From contig NZ_JAQCNO010000017.1 in assembly GCF_028274965.1 (NCBI RefSeq), positions 1 to 48,193 on the forward strand: a stretch of 48,193 nucleotides of DNA, in the 5' to 3' direction. Origin of the DNA: Natronomonas sp. (GTDB taxonomy: Archaea > Halobacteriota > Halobacteria > Halobacteriales > Haloarculaceae). Positions 17,103-24,650 of the stretch are shown here, piece by piece; the first letter of the stretch is position 1; the number at the start of each line of letters is the position of its first letter. The position numbers were made by a program, and so were the translations under genes. Below the pieces are notes generated by a model that worked only from the letters and a program-made list of their open reading frames with translations, made no database searches and was not told the DNA's origin.

Positions 17103-17818
17103 CCCCGACGGTCGCCTTTTTTCGTCCGGACGACGAGCGGGCGGCCGAGGCCGAGCGCGCGCTCGGAGGCCTCGGCGTCGAACCGCTGTCGGACCCGATG
17201 TTGGCCATCGAGCCGACGGGCGCCAGCGCCCGATCCGACGCCGAGTTCACCGTGCTGACGAGCAAGACCGGCGCGGAACTCGTCTCGGAGACGGCGTTCT
17301 CGCCGGCGGGCGAGCTCGTCGCGATCGGCGCCTCGACCGCCGAGGCGATCGAGGCCGCCGGGTACGACGTCGATCGCGTCCCCGCGGAGTTCTCCTCGGC
17401 GGGCCTTCTGGCCGAACTGTCCGACGAGGCGGCGGGCGCACGCGTCGAGATCGCCCGCTCGGATCACGGCTCCGACGTGCTCCTCGAGGGGCTGAACGAC
17501 GCCGGCGCGTACGTCCACGAAACGGTCCTCTACCGGCTCGTGCGGCCCGACGACGCGGGGCGATCGACCGTCGTCGCCGCCGAGGGCGGCCTCGACGGCG
17601 CGTGTTTCACCTCCTCGCTGACCGTCGAGCACTTCCTCGAGGCGGCGGCTGATCGGGGGGTCCGCTCGGAGGCGATCGCCGGGCTGAACGACGCCGTCGT
17701 CGGCGCGATCGGCCCTCCGACCGAACGCGCCGCCCTCGAGCGCGGGATCGACGTGGACGTCGTCCCCGACACGGCGGGCTTCGAGGCGCTCGCGAGGGCG
17801 GTCGTCGAGCGCCTCTGA
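17099..17818 (+). CDS. hemD: Uroporphyrinogen-III synthase
   Basis: 239 residues. It cyclises hydroxymethylbilane with inversion of ring D. HemD sequences diverge strongly; support comes from two Rossmann-like halves, with segments such as VAFFRPDDERAAEAERALGGLG, EFTVLTSKTGAELV, VAIGASTAEAIEAAGYDVD, VLYRLVRPD and CFTSSLTVEHFLEAA followed by VGAIGPPTERAALERGI, which is the characteristic 'aiGptTa' position. It is the third gene after hemC and SUMT, the expected pathway order. The start is a GTG preceded by a G-rich stretch. Identification rests on both motifs and context. Confidence 0.92.
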   Translation: MTPTVAFFRPDDERAAEAERALGGLGVEPLSDPMLAIEPTGASARSDAEFTVLTSKTGAELVSETAFSPAGELVAIGASTAEAIEAAGYDVDRVPAEFSSAGLLAELSDEAAGARVEIARSDHGSDVLLEGLNDAGAYVHETVLYRLVRPDDAGRSTVVAAEGGLDGACFTSSLTVEHFLEAAADRGVRSEAIAGLNDAVVGAIGPPTERAALERGIDVDVVPDTAGFEALARAVVERL

Positions 17819-17900
17819 AGCGCGGTCTTTCCGCCGCCGCGACCGTTCGGCCGCCGCGACCGAAACGAGAGCTTTTGACCGCGGAGACGAAAGGCGGCGC

Positions 17901-18899
17901 ATGGACGCGCCGCTTTGGACGGACAAGCACGCGCCGGGGCTCTCGGAACTCCCGCAGACGGAGGTCAGAGATCACGTCGCGCGCGCGGTCGAGGAGCCGA
18001 TGAACCTCGTCGTCTTCGGCTCCCGCGGCGTCGGAAAAACGGCTGCGGTCGGCGCGCTCGCGGCCGAGACCCACGCCGACCCGGACAACGACTTCGTGAC
18101 GATCAACGTCGCCGACTTCTTCGGCCGAACGAAAAAGGAGATCAGAAACGACGAGCGCTTCGGGGGCTTTCTGGAGGGCCGTTCGAAACTCTCGAAGCGC
18201 GACATGATCAGCCACGTCCTGACCGAGCAGGCCGCCTACCAGCCGGTCTCGGGGGATTTCAGGACGATCCTGCTCGACAACGCCGAGTCGATCCGCGAGG
18301 ACTTCCAGCAGGCGCTGCGACGGGTGATGGAGCGACACTACGAGACGACGCAGTTCGTCATCGCGACGCGGCAGCCCTCGAAGCTCATCGCCCCCATCGA
18401 ATCGCGGTGTTTCCCCGTCCCGGTGCGGGCCCCGACCCACGAGGAGACGGTCGCCGTCCTCGAGCGGATCGTCGAACGCGAGGGCGTCGCCTACGACGCC
18501 GAGGGCCTCGAGTACGTCGCGGGGTACGGCGACGGGAACCTGCGGCGGGCGATCCTCGGCGCACAGACCGCCGCCGAGGAGGAGGACGCGGTGACGATGC
18601 AGGCCGCCTACGACGCCCTCGGCGACATCGGGATCCGCGACGACGCCGAGTCGATCCTCGCCGACGCCGACGAGGGGAACTTCGAGGACGCGAGAGGCGG
18701 GCTCGACGACCTCCTCTACGACGAGGGCTACGACGGCGGGGAGGTCCTCGAGGAGCTGCTCGCGGCCGCCCGGAGCCGGTACGCCGGCGACGAACTCGCC
18801 CGCGTCCACGCCGTCGCCGGCGACGTCGACTTCGAGATGGCGAGCGGGACCACGGATCGGGTCCACCTCGGCCGCCTCCTCGCGGAGCTCGGCCGATGA
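17901..18899 (+). CDS. rfcC: Replication factor C small-subunit-like AAA+ ATPase (RfcC type)
   Basis: 332 residues. It belongs to the clamp-loader family that opens PCNA. Walker A is GSRGVGKT (40-47). Walker B reads ILLDNAES (123-130), so the usual catalytic glutamate of DE is asparagine (N127). The arginine-finger SRC motif is kept (168-170), and the C-terminal half is the helical collar. A P-loop with impaired Walker B but intact SRC suggests a subunit that binds ATP and supplies an arginine finger to a neighbour rather than hydrolysing efficiently; this is inference. Haloarchaea are known to have more than one small RFC subunit. Its stop overlaps the next ATG (ATGA). Confidence 0.88.
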   Translation: MDAPLWTDKHAPGLSELPQTEVRDHVARAVEEPMNLVVFGSRGVGKTAAVGALAAETHADPDNDFVTINVADFFGRTKKEIRNDERFGGFLEGRSKLSKRDMISHVLTEQAAYQPVSGDFRTILLDNAESIREDFQQALRRVMERHYETTQFVIATRQPSKLIAPIESRCFPVPVRAPTHEETVAVLERIVEREGVAYDAEGLEYVAGYGDGNLRRAILGAQTAAEEEDAVTMQAAYDALGDIGIRDDAESILADADEGNFEDARGGLDDLLYDEGYDGGEVLEELLAAARSRYAGDELARVHAVAGDVDFEMASGTTDRVHLGRLLAELGR

Positions 18900-19372
18900 C
18901 GAACCTCGGCCGGATCGCGCCCTCGGAACCGGTCTTCGGCGTCTGCCGCCCCGGCCACCTCGGGGCCGACCTCGGGGAGTGGAGCGACGCCCTCGAGGCC
19001 GCGGGGATCGGGACCGTCGTCTGTCTGCTCTCGGAGTCCGAGGCGGCGCGGTACGACCTCCCCGGGGCGTACGCCGAGCGGTTCTCGACGGCGCACGCCC
19101 CGATCCGCGACCGACACCTCCCCGCCCCCGAAACGCTCGCGGCGGCGCTTTCGGCGATCCGGCGGGCCGAGGCGGCTGGCGAGCGGTGTGCGCTGCACTG
19201 CAACGCCGGCCTCGGCCGGACGGGGATCGTCTCGGCGGCGTGGCTCTGCCGGGAGCGCGGCTACGATCCCCGCGATGCGGTCTCGACGGTCGAAGCCGCA
19301 CACAGGACGCCGAGGGAGGCCGTCCGGTGGGGCAACGCGACGACCGAGGAGTTACTCGCGCTCATCGGCTGA
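18896..19372 (+). CDS. Dual-specificity/tyrosine protein phosphatase family protein
   Basis: 158 residues. The CX5R signature is HCNAGLGRTG, with nucleophile C102 and R108, and a candidate general-acid aspartate in IRDRHLPAP about 30 residues earlier. The fold is that of compact archaeal DSP/KAP-like phosphatases. The ATG at 18896 overlaps the stop of the RFC-like gene, so the two are translationally coupled, an unusual pairing of a clamp-loader subunit with a phosphatase. Substrate unknown; phosphoprotein, phosphoinositide-like and RNA 5'-phosphate targets are all known for the superfamily. Confidence 0.88.
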   Translation: MTNLGRIAPSEPVFGVCRPGHLGADLGEWSDALEAAGIGTVVCLLSESEAARYDLPGAYAERFSTAHAPIRDRHLPAPETLAAALSAIRRAEAAGERCALHCNAGLGRTGIVSAAWLCRERGYDPRDAVSTVEAAHRTPREAVRWGNATTEELLALIG

Positions 19373-19386
19373 CCGACGCGCCGCGC

Positions 19387-20343
19387 TCACGCGAGGACGT
19401 GGACGTGTCTGACCAGCGAGGCGTGTACCGGCCGCTCGAAGCGGTCGGTGACGCGCCACCCGGCCGACTCCGCCGCCGCCGCCCACGACCGGTCGCCGAC
19501 GAGGACCGCCCGCGTCCCGACGCGGCGCGCCTCTGTGAGGGCCCCGCCGACGAGCCCCTCGAGGGACCCGGCCTCGACCTTCGATTGGCGACCGTAGGGC
19601 GCGTCGAACACGACGCCGTCGAAGCCGCCGTCGGCGAACGGCAGGCTCGTCGCGTCCCCACACACGACGGACCCACGCTCGAGGTACCGCCGGAGGTTCC
19701 GTTCGCTCCCGGCGACCATCCGCCGCTGTGCGTCGACGCCGACGACGTCGGCCCCGGCGAGTCCGGCCTCAACGAGGACACCGCCGGTGCCGCACATCGG
19801 ATCGAGGATCCGCCGTCCCGGGCCGGCGCCGGCGATGTTCGCAAGCGCGCGGGCGTCCATCGGGGCCATGCTCCCCGGCTGGAAGAACGGCTTTTTCGTC
19901 GGCTTCCGGGCCGCAAATCCGCGAATCGCCCCGGTTTCGAGCCACCCGAGGGCCGCCAGCCCATCCGAAAAGAGCGCGACGAGCGTGTGCGTCGGGTCCT
20001 CGAGATCGACGCCGAACCCCCGATCGACGAGGACGCTCCCGAGTCGTCGCTCGACCGCCTGCGTGTCGACCCCCGAGAGGCCACGCACGTCCCGACACCG
20101 GACGGCGACGGTCCCGCTCCTGTCGGTTCCGGTCGTCTCCGCGAGCGCGGCCGCGGCGTCGATCCCCGGGTCGCACGTGCCCACCAGCCGACAGACGCGG
20201 CGGGTGTACGCGAGCGTCTCCGCCCGCTCGACGCCGCGGGCGGTCCCGAGTCCCGGCGCGAGGAGTCCGACGCCGGAGCCGCGACTCGCCGCCTCGCGGA
20301 GCGCGAAGCCGTCGTCCTCGCCGACGAACTCAAGGAGGTACAC
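19387..20343 (-). CDS. trmG10: tRNA (guanine(10)-N2)-dimethyltransferase Trm-G10
   Basis: 318 residues. It methylates N2 of G10 in tRNA. The N-terminal half is a THUMP-type RNA-binding region. The methyltransferase half has motif I ILDPMCGTGGVLVEAG (179-194), DVVGVDAQRRMV and the catalytic motif FDAPYGRQSKVE (D247-G251), a DPPY variant seen in Trm11/TrmG10 proteins. I chose the GTG at 20343 (VYLLEFVGEDDGFALREAAS) because homologues start at this point and longer readings would enter the region next to the TBP promoter. It is convergent with the phosphatase gene, only 14 bp apart. Confidence 0.9.
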   Translation of the reverse strand: MYLLEFVGEDDGFALREAASRGSGVGLLAPGLGTARGVERAETLAYTRRVCRLVGTCDPGIDAAAALAETTGTDRSGTVAVRCRDVRGLSGVDTQAVERRLGSVLVDRGFGVDLEDPTHTLVALFSDGLAALGWLETGAIRGFAARKPTKKPFFQPGSMAPMDARALANIAGAGPGRRILDPMCGTGGVLVEAGLAGADVVGVDAQRRMVAGSERNLRRYLERGSVVCGDATSLPFADGGFDGVVFDAPYGRQSKVEAGSLEGLVGGALTEARRVGTRAVLVGDRSWAAAAESAGWRVTDRFERPVHASLVRHVHVLA

Positions 20344-20431
20344 GCCTGCTGTTCGCCGCCGGCCGAAAATAAGCGGCGCGATCTGCGGCTCGCGGAGCCG
20401 GTGTGCATCCCGACTGCCGGGACCACCCACA

Positions 20432-20458
20432 TTTATAAATCTTAAATACGTGTTTTAA
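20432..20458 (+). promoter_or_regulatory. TBP gene promoter with TATA box and AT-rich inverted arms
   Basis: TTTATAAA at 20432-20439 is centred about 31 nt before the ATG at 20467, giving a leader of a few nucleotides. It is followed at 20442-20458 by TTAAA-N7-TTTAA, which overlaps the expected start site and includes a second TATA-like TTAAATA. An autoregulatory role is speculative. Confidence 0.65.
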
Positions 20459-20466
20459 GTCGAGTC

Positions 20467-21030
20467 ATGCAGGACCCAAAAGAGACTATCAATATCGAGA
20501 ACGTCGTCGCCTCGACGGGTATCGGTCAGGAGCTCGATCTGCAAAGCGTCGCCATGGACCTGGAGGGCGCCGACTACGACCCCGAGCAGTTCCCCGGTCT
20601 CGTCTACCGAACGCAGGAGCCGAAGTCGGCCGCGCTCATCTTCCGATCGGGCAAGATCGTCTGCACCGGCGCGAAGTCCACCGACGACGTCCACGAGTCG
20701 CTGCGGATCGTCTTCGGTAAGCTCCGGGACCTCGAGATTCAGGTCGACGAGGACCCCGAGATCGTCGTCCAAAACATCGTCACGAGCGCCGATCTGGGCC
20801 GGAACCTCAACCTCAACGCGATCGCCATCGGCCTCGGCCTGGAGAACATCGAGTACGAACCCGAACAGTTCCCCGGCCTCGTCTACCGGCTTGACGACCC
20901 CGACGTGGTCGCGCTGCTTTTCGGCTCCGGCAAGCTCGTCATCACCGGCGGCAAGGAGCCCGACGACGCGAAGGAGGCCGTCGACAAGATCGTCTCCCGG
21001 CTCGAGGAACTCGGCCTTCTCGACGGGTGA
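20467..21030 (+). CDS. tbp: TATA-box-binding protein
   Basis: 187 residues. General transcription factor that recognises archaeal TATA boxes. The protein is the classic two-fold repeat: NIENVVASTGIGQELDLQSV...YDPEQFPGLVYR...SGKIVCTGAKS, repeated as VQNIVTSADLGRNLNLNAI...YEPEQFPGLVYR...SGKLVITGGKE. Both copies of the PEQFPGLVYR strand are intact and the length is standard. A short C-terminal acidic end (ELGLLDG) follows. Many haloarchaea have several TBPs; this one looks like the main chromosomal type. Confidence 0.97.
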   Translation: MQDPKETINIENVVASTGIGQELDLQSVAMDLEGADYDPEQFPGLVYRTQEPKSAALIFRSGKIVCTGAKSTDDVHESLRIVFGKLRDLEIQVDEDPEIVVQNIVTSADLGRNLNLNAIAIGLGLENIEYEPEQFPGLVYRLDDPDVVALLFGSGKLVITGGKEPDDAKEAVDKIVSRLEELGLLDG

Positions 21031-21219
21031 GTCCGAGCCCCGAGCGCCCGCCGATACCGTCGCCCCGCTCCCGTCGCTGTCCCCGTTTCCGCCCCCGACC
21101 GACGCCCGATCGTCACGGGCGATCGACGCTCGATAATAGGCCCTGTCCGCGACTCGCCGGCTGAAACCGCCGCCAAACCGGGTCCGGCGTTGATACGACC
21201 TCGTTCTGACATCGCCGCT

Positions 21220-21772
21220 ATGTCCGACGGAACGTCCGACGACGGGGGGTCTCCGATCCGTCGTCTGTACGCCGCGGTGGGGAATCGGTACGCGTTCAAG
21301 ATCGGGGGCGTCGTCCTCGTCGCCCGAGAGCGAAAACGAGGCGATGGCGGAGATCGGCCGGGCGCTCAACGGGATGCTCGAGGACATCGAGACGGTCGTC
21401 TCGGAGATACAGGCGGTCGCCGAACAGGCCGACTCGACACAGGAGGTCGTCGCCGCGGTCGAAGACGTCGCGGGCGTCAGCGAGCGGACCGCCGAGGAGG
21501 CACAGACGGTCTCGGCGGCGGCCGAAGAGCAGACGAGCGCGATCGAGCAGGTCTCCGACAGCGCCGACTCCCTCTCGGGGCGGGCCGACGACCTCCGGTC
21601 GCTCGTCGATCGCTTCGAGACCGACGCCCGGGAACGGGCGCGCGAGCGCCACGAGCGGGCCCCGAAACGCCGCGGCCGCCGCCGACTGAACGCATCGGTG
21701 CCGGATCTCACCCCGTTCGGTCCGGCGTGGTCCGCACCCGGTGCCGTTGCTGCTCACTTCGTTCGCAGATAA
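21220..21772 (+). pseudogene. Degenerate methyl-accepting transducer (Htr) gene
   Basis: The ATG at 21220 begins MSDGTSDDGGSPIRRLYAAV and YAFKIGGVVLV, which resembles the cytoplasmic lead and first membrane helix of haloarchaeal transducers. The reading frame is then lost near 21325. In another frame from about 21320 (ATG 21344) comes ADSTQEVVAAVEDVAGVSER and TAEEAQTVSAAAEEQTSAIEQV, ending RSLVDRFE, which is the last part of a transducer signalling domain. HAMP domains, the periplasmic or sensor part and the CheA/CheW-binding hairpin tip are all missing. The remnant of about 180 codons compares with some 500-800 for intact Htrs. The tail after the RFE motif is non-homologous sequence reaching an att-like repeat, so this looks like a deletion-frameshift relic at an integration hot spot. 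Confidence 0.75.
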
Positions 21773-21899
21773 CGGGCACGGTGGGATTCTCACTCGATGC
21801 CGGACCTCGCTTCGCTCGGTCTGCCGTAGTTCGAATCCCCTGCGTGCTCGTTCAGCACGCCTCACATTGCTCGGCGGCTTCACGGGCACGGTGGGATTC
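21772..21899. repeat. 18-bp direct repeat of the tRNA-Arg 3' end (att-like)
   Basis: ACGGGCACGGTGGGATTC occurs at 21772-21789 and again at 21882-21899, where it is the 3' end of the tRNA-Arg gene read on the complementary strand (acceptor and T stem). The copies are 110 bp apart. Another T-loop-like piece, GTTCGAATCCCC, lies between them at about 21829-21840. Partial duplication of a tRNA 3' end is the usual scar of integrase-mediated insertion. No integrase gene is present in the window. Confidence 0.6.
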
Positions 21900-21987
21900 G
21901 AACCCACGGCCATCGGATAACTCCCCGCGCCGGCGTCGCCGACGCGGTTAGAAGTCCGACGCTCTGTCCTGACTGAGCTACGTGCCC
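21883..21987 (-). tRNA. tRNA-Arg(UCU) with a 30-nt intron
   Basis: On the minus strand: acceptor GGGCACG, D stem GCTC/GAGC, anticodon stem TCGGA/TCCGA, T arm GTGGG-TTCGAAT-CCCAC, acceptor CGTGCCC and discriminator G. The anticodon loop CTTCTAA gives anticodon UCU (codon AGA). A 30-nt insertion interrupts the loop between positions 37 and 38; without it the gene is a regular 75-nt tRNA. CCA is not encoded. The insertion folds as a canonical archaeal bulge-helix-bulge intron (separate entry). The 3' end is duplicated 110 bp away beside a transducer pseudogene. Confidence 0.95.
21919..21948 (-). other. Archaeal tRNA intron (bulge-helix-bulge) in tRNA-Arg(UCU)
   Basis: Read 5'-3' on the minus strand: after the anticodon stem TCGGA comes the central-helix strand CTTC, the bulge TA^A with cleavage after its second base, an intron hairpin CCGCGTCGGC-GAC-GCCGGCGCGG (ten pairs including one G-T), the central-helix strand GGAG, the bulge TT^A, then stem TCCGA. 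Two 3-nt bulges separated by a 4-bp helix is the exact structure recognised by the archaeal splicing endonuclease. Confidence 0.9.
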
Positions 21988-22085
21988 TCGACAGCGCGTA
22001 CTCGGGGCCGATTCAAAAACGGCACGGGTTCGGCCGCTCGCCACAACGAAGCGTTGAAAAGACGCCTCGGCGTACCGGCGTCCGA

Positions 22086-22619
22086 ATGCGAGTCATCGGA
22101 ACCGTCGGACTGGCGGGCAGCGGTAAAGGCGAGTTCGCGGCCGTCGCCGAGACGACCGACGTTCCCGTCGTGACGATGGGCGACGTGATCCGCGCGGAGT
22201 GTCGCGATCGGGGGCTCGATCCGGCCGAACACCACGGCGAGGTCGCCGCCTCGCTCCGGGAGGAACGCGGCCCGACGGCCATCGCCGAGGCGTCGCTTCC
22301 CCACATCGAGGCGGCGCTCGAACGGAGCGAGACGGTCGTCGTCGACGGCATCCGCTCGGGGACCGAGGTCGACGTCTTCGAGGACCGCTTCGGCGCGGCG
22401 TTCGTTCTCGTCGGCATCGAAGCGCCGTTCGAACTCCGCAAGGAACGCCTCGACGAACGGGGGCGCGACGACGTAGAGAGCGGCGAGGCGCTGGCCGCCC
22501 GCGACGAGCGCGAACTCGGCTTCGGGCTCAGAGACGCCCTACAGCGCGCCGACGTGACGATCGAAAACACCGGCTCCCTGGATCGGTTCCGGCGGCGCGT
22601 CCGCGGGGTGCTCGAGTGA
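22086..22619 (+). CDS. UPF0200-family nucleotide kinase-like protein
   Basis: 177 residues. It has a P-loop at the N-terminus, VIGTVGLAGSGKGEFA (Walker A GLAGSGKG), then VVTMGDVIRAE, the NMP-binding part, and VVVDGIRSGTEVDVFE, the Walker-B-like strand. The LID-type segment ELRKERLDERGRDD follows. This is the archaeal UPF0200 family, related to dephospho-CoA and adenylate kinases; the real substrate is unknown. It overlaps the next gene by a GTGA stop/start, the conserved UPF0200-UPF0201 arrangement. Confidence 0.88.
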   Translation: MRVIGTVGLAGSGKGEFAAVAETTDVPVVTMGDVIRAECRDRGLDPAEHHGEVAASLREERGPTAIAEASLPHIEAALERSETVVVDGIRSGTEVDVFEDRFGAAFVLVGIEAPFELRKERLDERGRDDVESGEALAARDERELGFGLRDALQRADVTIENTGSLDRFRRRVRGVLE

Positions 22620-23020
22620 TCTACAGCGTCGACGTCCGGATCACCGCCCCGGTCAACGGGACCGAGGTGACAGACCGGGTCGCCGACGCCGTCGAGAACC
22701 TCTTTCCCGAGGCGGACGTCTCCTCTGCGTCCGGCGAACTCCGGGGGCGGTCGCGCTCGATGGAGCACTTCTCGGAGCTGCTTCACGAACAGGCGATCCT
22801 CGATTCGGCCCGCGGCGCGTTCTTTGCGAACCGCAGCGGCGACACCATCGAGTTCGGGCTGAAAAAGCAGGCGGCGTTCCGCGGCGTGGTCAACTTCGCG
22901 GTCGGAAACGGCAGCGCGCTCGGCGACATCCGCGTCCGGGCGACCGTCGAGGAGCCGGACGTCGAGTCGTTCGTCGATCACATCGCGCCGCCGACCGAGG
23001 ACGGCCGGCCGATCGAGTGA
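22616..23020 (+). CDS. UPF0201 (COG1325) predicted RNA-binding protein
   Basis: 134 residues starting at a GTG that overlaps the UPF0200 stop. IYSVDVRITAPVNGTEVTDRV and AVENLFPEADV begin a small alpha/beta domain; LHEQAILDSARGAFFANRSG and FGLKKQAAFRGVVNFA are family blocks. COG1325 has been predicted as an RNA-binding or exosome-associated archaeal protein from context; no biochemical role is readable here. Translational coupling to the kinase-like neighbour suggests related functions. Confidence 0.85.
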   Translation: MIYSVDVRITAPVNGTEVTDRVADAVENLFPEADVSSASGELRGRSRSMEHFSELLHEQAILDSARGAFFANRSGDTIEFGLKKQAAFRGVVNFAVGNGSALGDIRVRATVEEPDVESFVDHIAPPTEDGRPIE

Positions 23021-23080
23021 GAATCAGAGTCGGTCTTCGTTTCCGTTCCTACCCTCGTTCCCGCCCTGTTCCCCGGCGTC

Positions 23081-23287
23081 TCACCCGTCGCAGTAGGCGT
23101 TTTCGCCGTCCGTGAGGTTCCGGAGCCGCTGGCGGTGGGTCGGCTCGAACTGCCGTTGGACCCGGGCCGTGGGCGCTTCGGCGCGCTCGTCCGGCGCCGC
23201 CCACGGGTCGGCTCCCCCGCGGGCCGCGATCTCCGTCGTCCGGGTGGTCGTGTTCGGTTCGGGCGTCGTCTGTGGGTTCGTGCTCAT
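23081..23287 (-). CDS. Hypothetical 68-residue protein
   Basis: Small ORF beginning MSTNPQTTPEPNTTTRTTEI with a Thr/Pro-rich low-complexity head, and ending QRLRNLTDGENAYCDG with a single cysteine. The middle (PDERAEAPTARVQRQFEPTH) is hydrophilic and helical-looking. It has no membrane segment or recognised domain. The ATG at 23287 follows an unusually AT-rich patch (TTTATGAACAATTATGTAG on the minus strand, around 23423-23405) that may be its promoter with a leader of about 90 nt. I do not recognise the family; existence is moderately supported by the ordered ending and the absence of a competing gene. Confidence 0.4.
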   Translation of the reverse strand: MSTNPQTTPEPNTTTRTTEIAARGGADPWAAPDERAEAPTARVQRQFEPTHRQRLRNLTDGENAYCDG

Positions 23288-23450
23288 GTTGTGTTGGGAT
23301 TCGGCGGTTGTCGGTCGTACGATCAACGGGGCTCACGCTGTGCGTACGCTGAGTGCGAGCGACGACCCACGGCCGCAGGCGGTGTCTCGCATACGTGCCG
23401 CTATACTACATAATTGTTCATAAAGGTACCGAAGCGCGGCGCGGGACCTC

Positions 23451-24533
23451 TCAGTACTCCCGGACGACGATCGTCGCCTCGAGGCGGCCGTAGGGGATCT
23501 CGTAGCGCTCCGTCGGCTCGACGTCCAACAGCTCCGGGGCGGTCGTGAGACCGACGAACCGGCCGACGTCGCCCTCGGCGAGCCGATCCGAGACGTCGGC
23601 GTACAGCGCCCGGACGTCCTCGGTCGTCCGGATGCCGAACGGGAGGTTCGTCACGACGCAGTCGGCGTCGATCGCGGCCGACCGCGCGTCGGCGTCGACG
23701 ATGTCGATCGCGCCCGATAGCCCGGCGGCGTCGCGGTTGACACGCCCGCAGCGCCGCCACCGTCGCCTGCGGTCTCTCGCCTCGATGTCGTGCGCCGCCG
23801 AGCCCTCCGGAGGCGTCTCGCGGAGCCGCCGGAACCGATCGACATCGTAGCCCGGAAGCGCCCCGAAGGCCGGCTCGAACTCCGGCCGGGGCACCCGGTT
23901 TTCGGCCGTCAGCGCGGCCTCGATCGGGATCGTTGCCGACCCGGCCATCGGGTCGATCAGCCGGTCGTCGGCGTCGTACCCGGCGATCCGCAGCATCGCG
24001 TACGCGAGCGTCCCCCGGATCGGCGCGTCGTGCTCACAGACCCGGTAGGGGCGCTTGTGCAGCGAGTCGCCGGTCAGATCGATCCCGAGCGTGAAGCGGT
24101 CGTCGTGGAGGTACGCCTCCAGCCGAACGGTCGGGTCGTCGAGGTCGACCGGAAGCCGGGTTCCGGTCGCGTCCCGGTAGGCGTCTATCACCGCCTGACC
24201 GACCCGCTCGGCGACGTCGACGCTCGTGAACTCGTGGGACCCGTGGCGGGTTCCGACGACGCCGAACGTCGCCTCCGGCAGTTCCGCGGCGACCTCGGCG
24301 GTCCGCGTCGAGCGGTACACGTCCGCGAGCGTCCCGACGCGGTCGTCGACCAGGACGGCCATCACCCGATGGAGGCTCCGCGCCCGGTAGTGGAGTTCGT
24401 ACACGTCCTCGACCTCACCGCGGAACTCGATGACCCCCCTGTGGTGGACCGACGCGTCGCTCCCGAGGAGTTCCTCGACCTCCGCGGCCGCGATCGACTC
24501 GAGTCCGCCGTTGGTCGTCGCCAGCAGTCGCAC
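23451..24533 (-). CDS. THUMP-domain SAM-dependent RNA methyltransferase (Trm14/TrmN-like)
   Basis: 360 residues. The N-terminal 160 residues are a ferredoxin-like plus THUMP RNA-binding region (LLATTNGGLESIAAAEVEEL). The catalytic domain has DDRLIDPMAGSATIPIEAAL (motif I) and the target-base motif TNLPFGIR, the N-x-P-[FY] form found in N2-guanine methyltransferases. LHKRPYRVCEHDAPIRGTLA is the conserved linker preceding motif I. The family includes Trm14, which methylates G6 of tRNA, and RlmKL-like rRNA enzymes; length and lack of a second domain favour a tRNA enzyme. The start is GTG at 24533. It is distinct from the Trm-G10 gene at 19387. Confidence 0.85.
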   Translation of the reverse strand: MRLLATTNGGLESIAAAEVEELLGSDASVHHRGVIEFRGEVEDVYELHYRARSLHRVMAVLVDDRVGTLADVYRSTRTAEVAAELPEATFGVVGTRHGSHEFTSVDVAERVGQAVIDAYRDATGTRLPVDLDDPTVRLEAYLHDDRFTLGIDLTGDSLHKRPYRVCEHDAPIRGTLAYAMLRIAGYDADDRLIDPMAGSATIPIEAALTAENRVPRPEFEPAFGALPGYDVDRFRRLRETPPEGSAAHDIEARDRRRRWRRCGRVNRDAAGLSGAIDIVDADARSAAIDADCVVTNLPFGIRTTEDVRALYADVSDRLAEGDVGRFVGLTTAPELLDVEPTERYEIPYGRLEATIVVREY

Positions 24534-24594
24534 GCCTCCGGTAGTCGGCGGTCGGCAAAAAGCGCCTCGACAGCGTGACCGGCCGAGCCTGTTT

Positions 24595-24620
24595 CGAAAG
24601 ATTTATTTAGAACCGCCGAC
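24595..24620 (+). promoter_or_regulatory. Chaperone promoter box of hsp20
   Basis: CGAAAGA followed by TTTATTTAGAACCGCCGAC (24602-24620). The same 19-nt block with the same CGAA-N3 lead precedes the left thermosome gene, and the block also precedes the right one. The TATA element TTTATTTA is 45 nt from the ATG, so this mRNA has a leader of roughly 19 nt that contains a GAGGTGA ribosome-binding site at 24638-24644, unlike most genes in the window. Confidence 0.8.
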
Positions 24621-24650
24621 AATTATCTACTGCAACCGAGGTGAACAGCA

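Noticed and set aside
21190-21951. A 253-codon continuous frame through the transducer relic and into the tRNA region
   Set aside because: Only its first 35 codons or so after ATG 21220 resemble a transducer; the rest is out-of-frame Arg/Gly-rich sequence that runs into the tRNA gene, so it is a pseudogene, not a protein.
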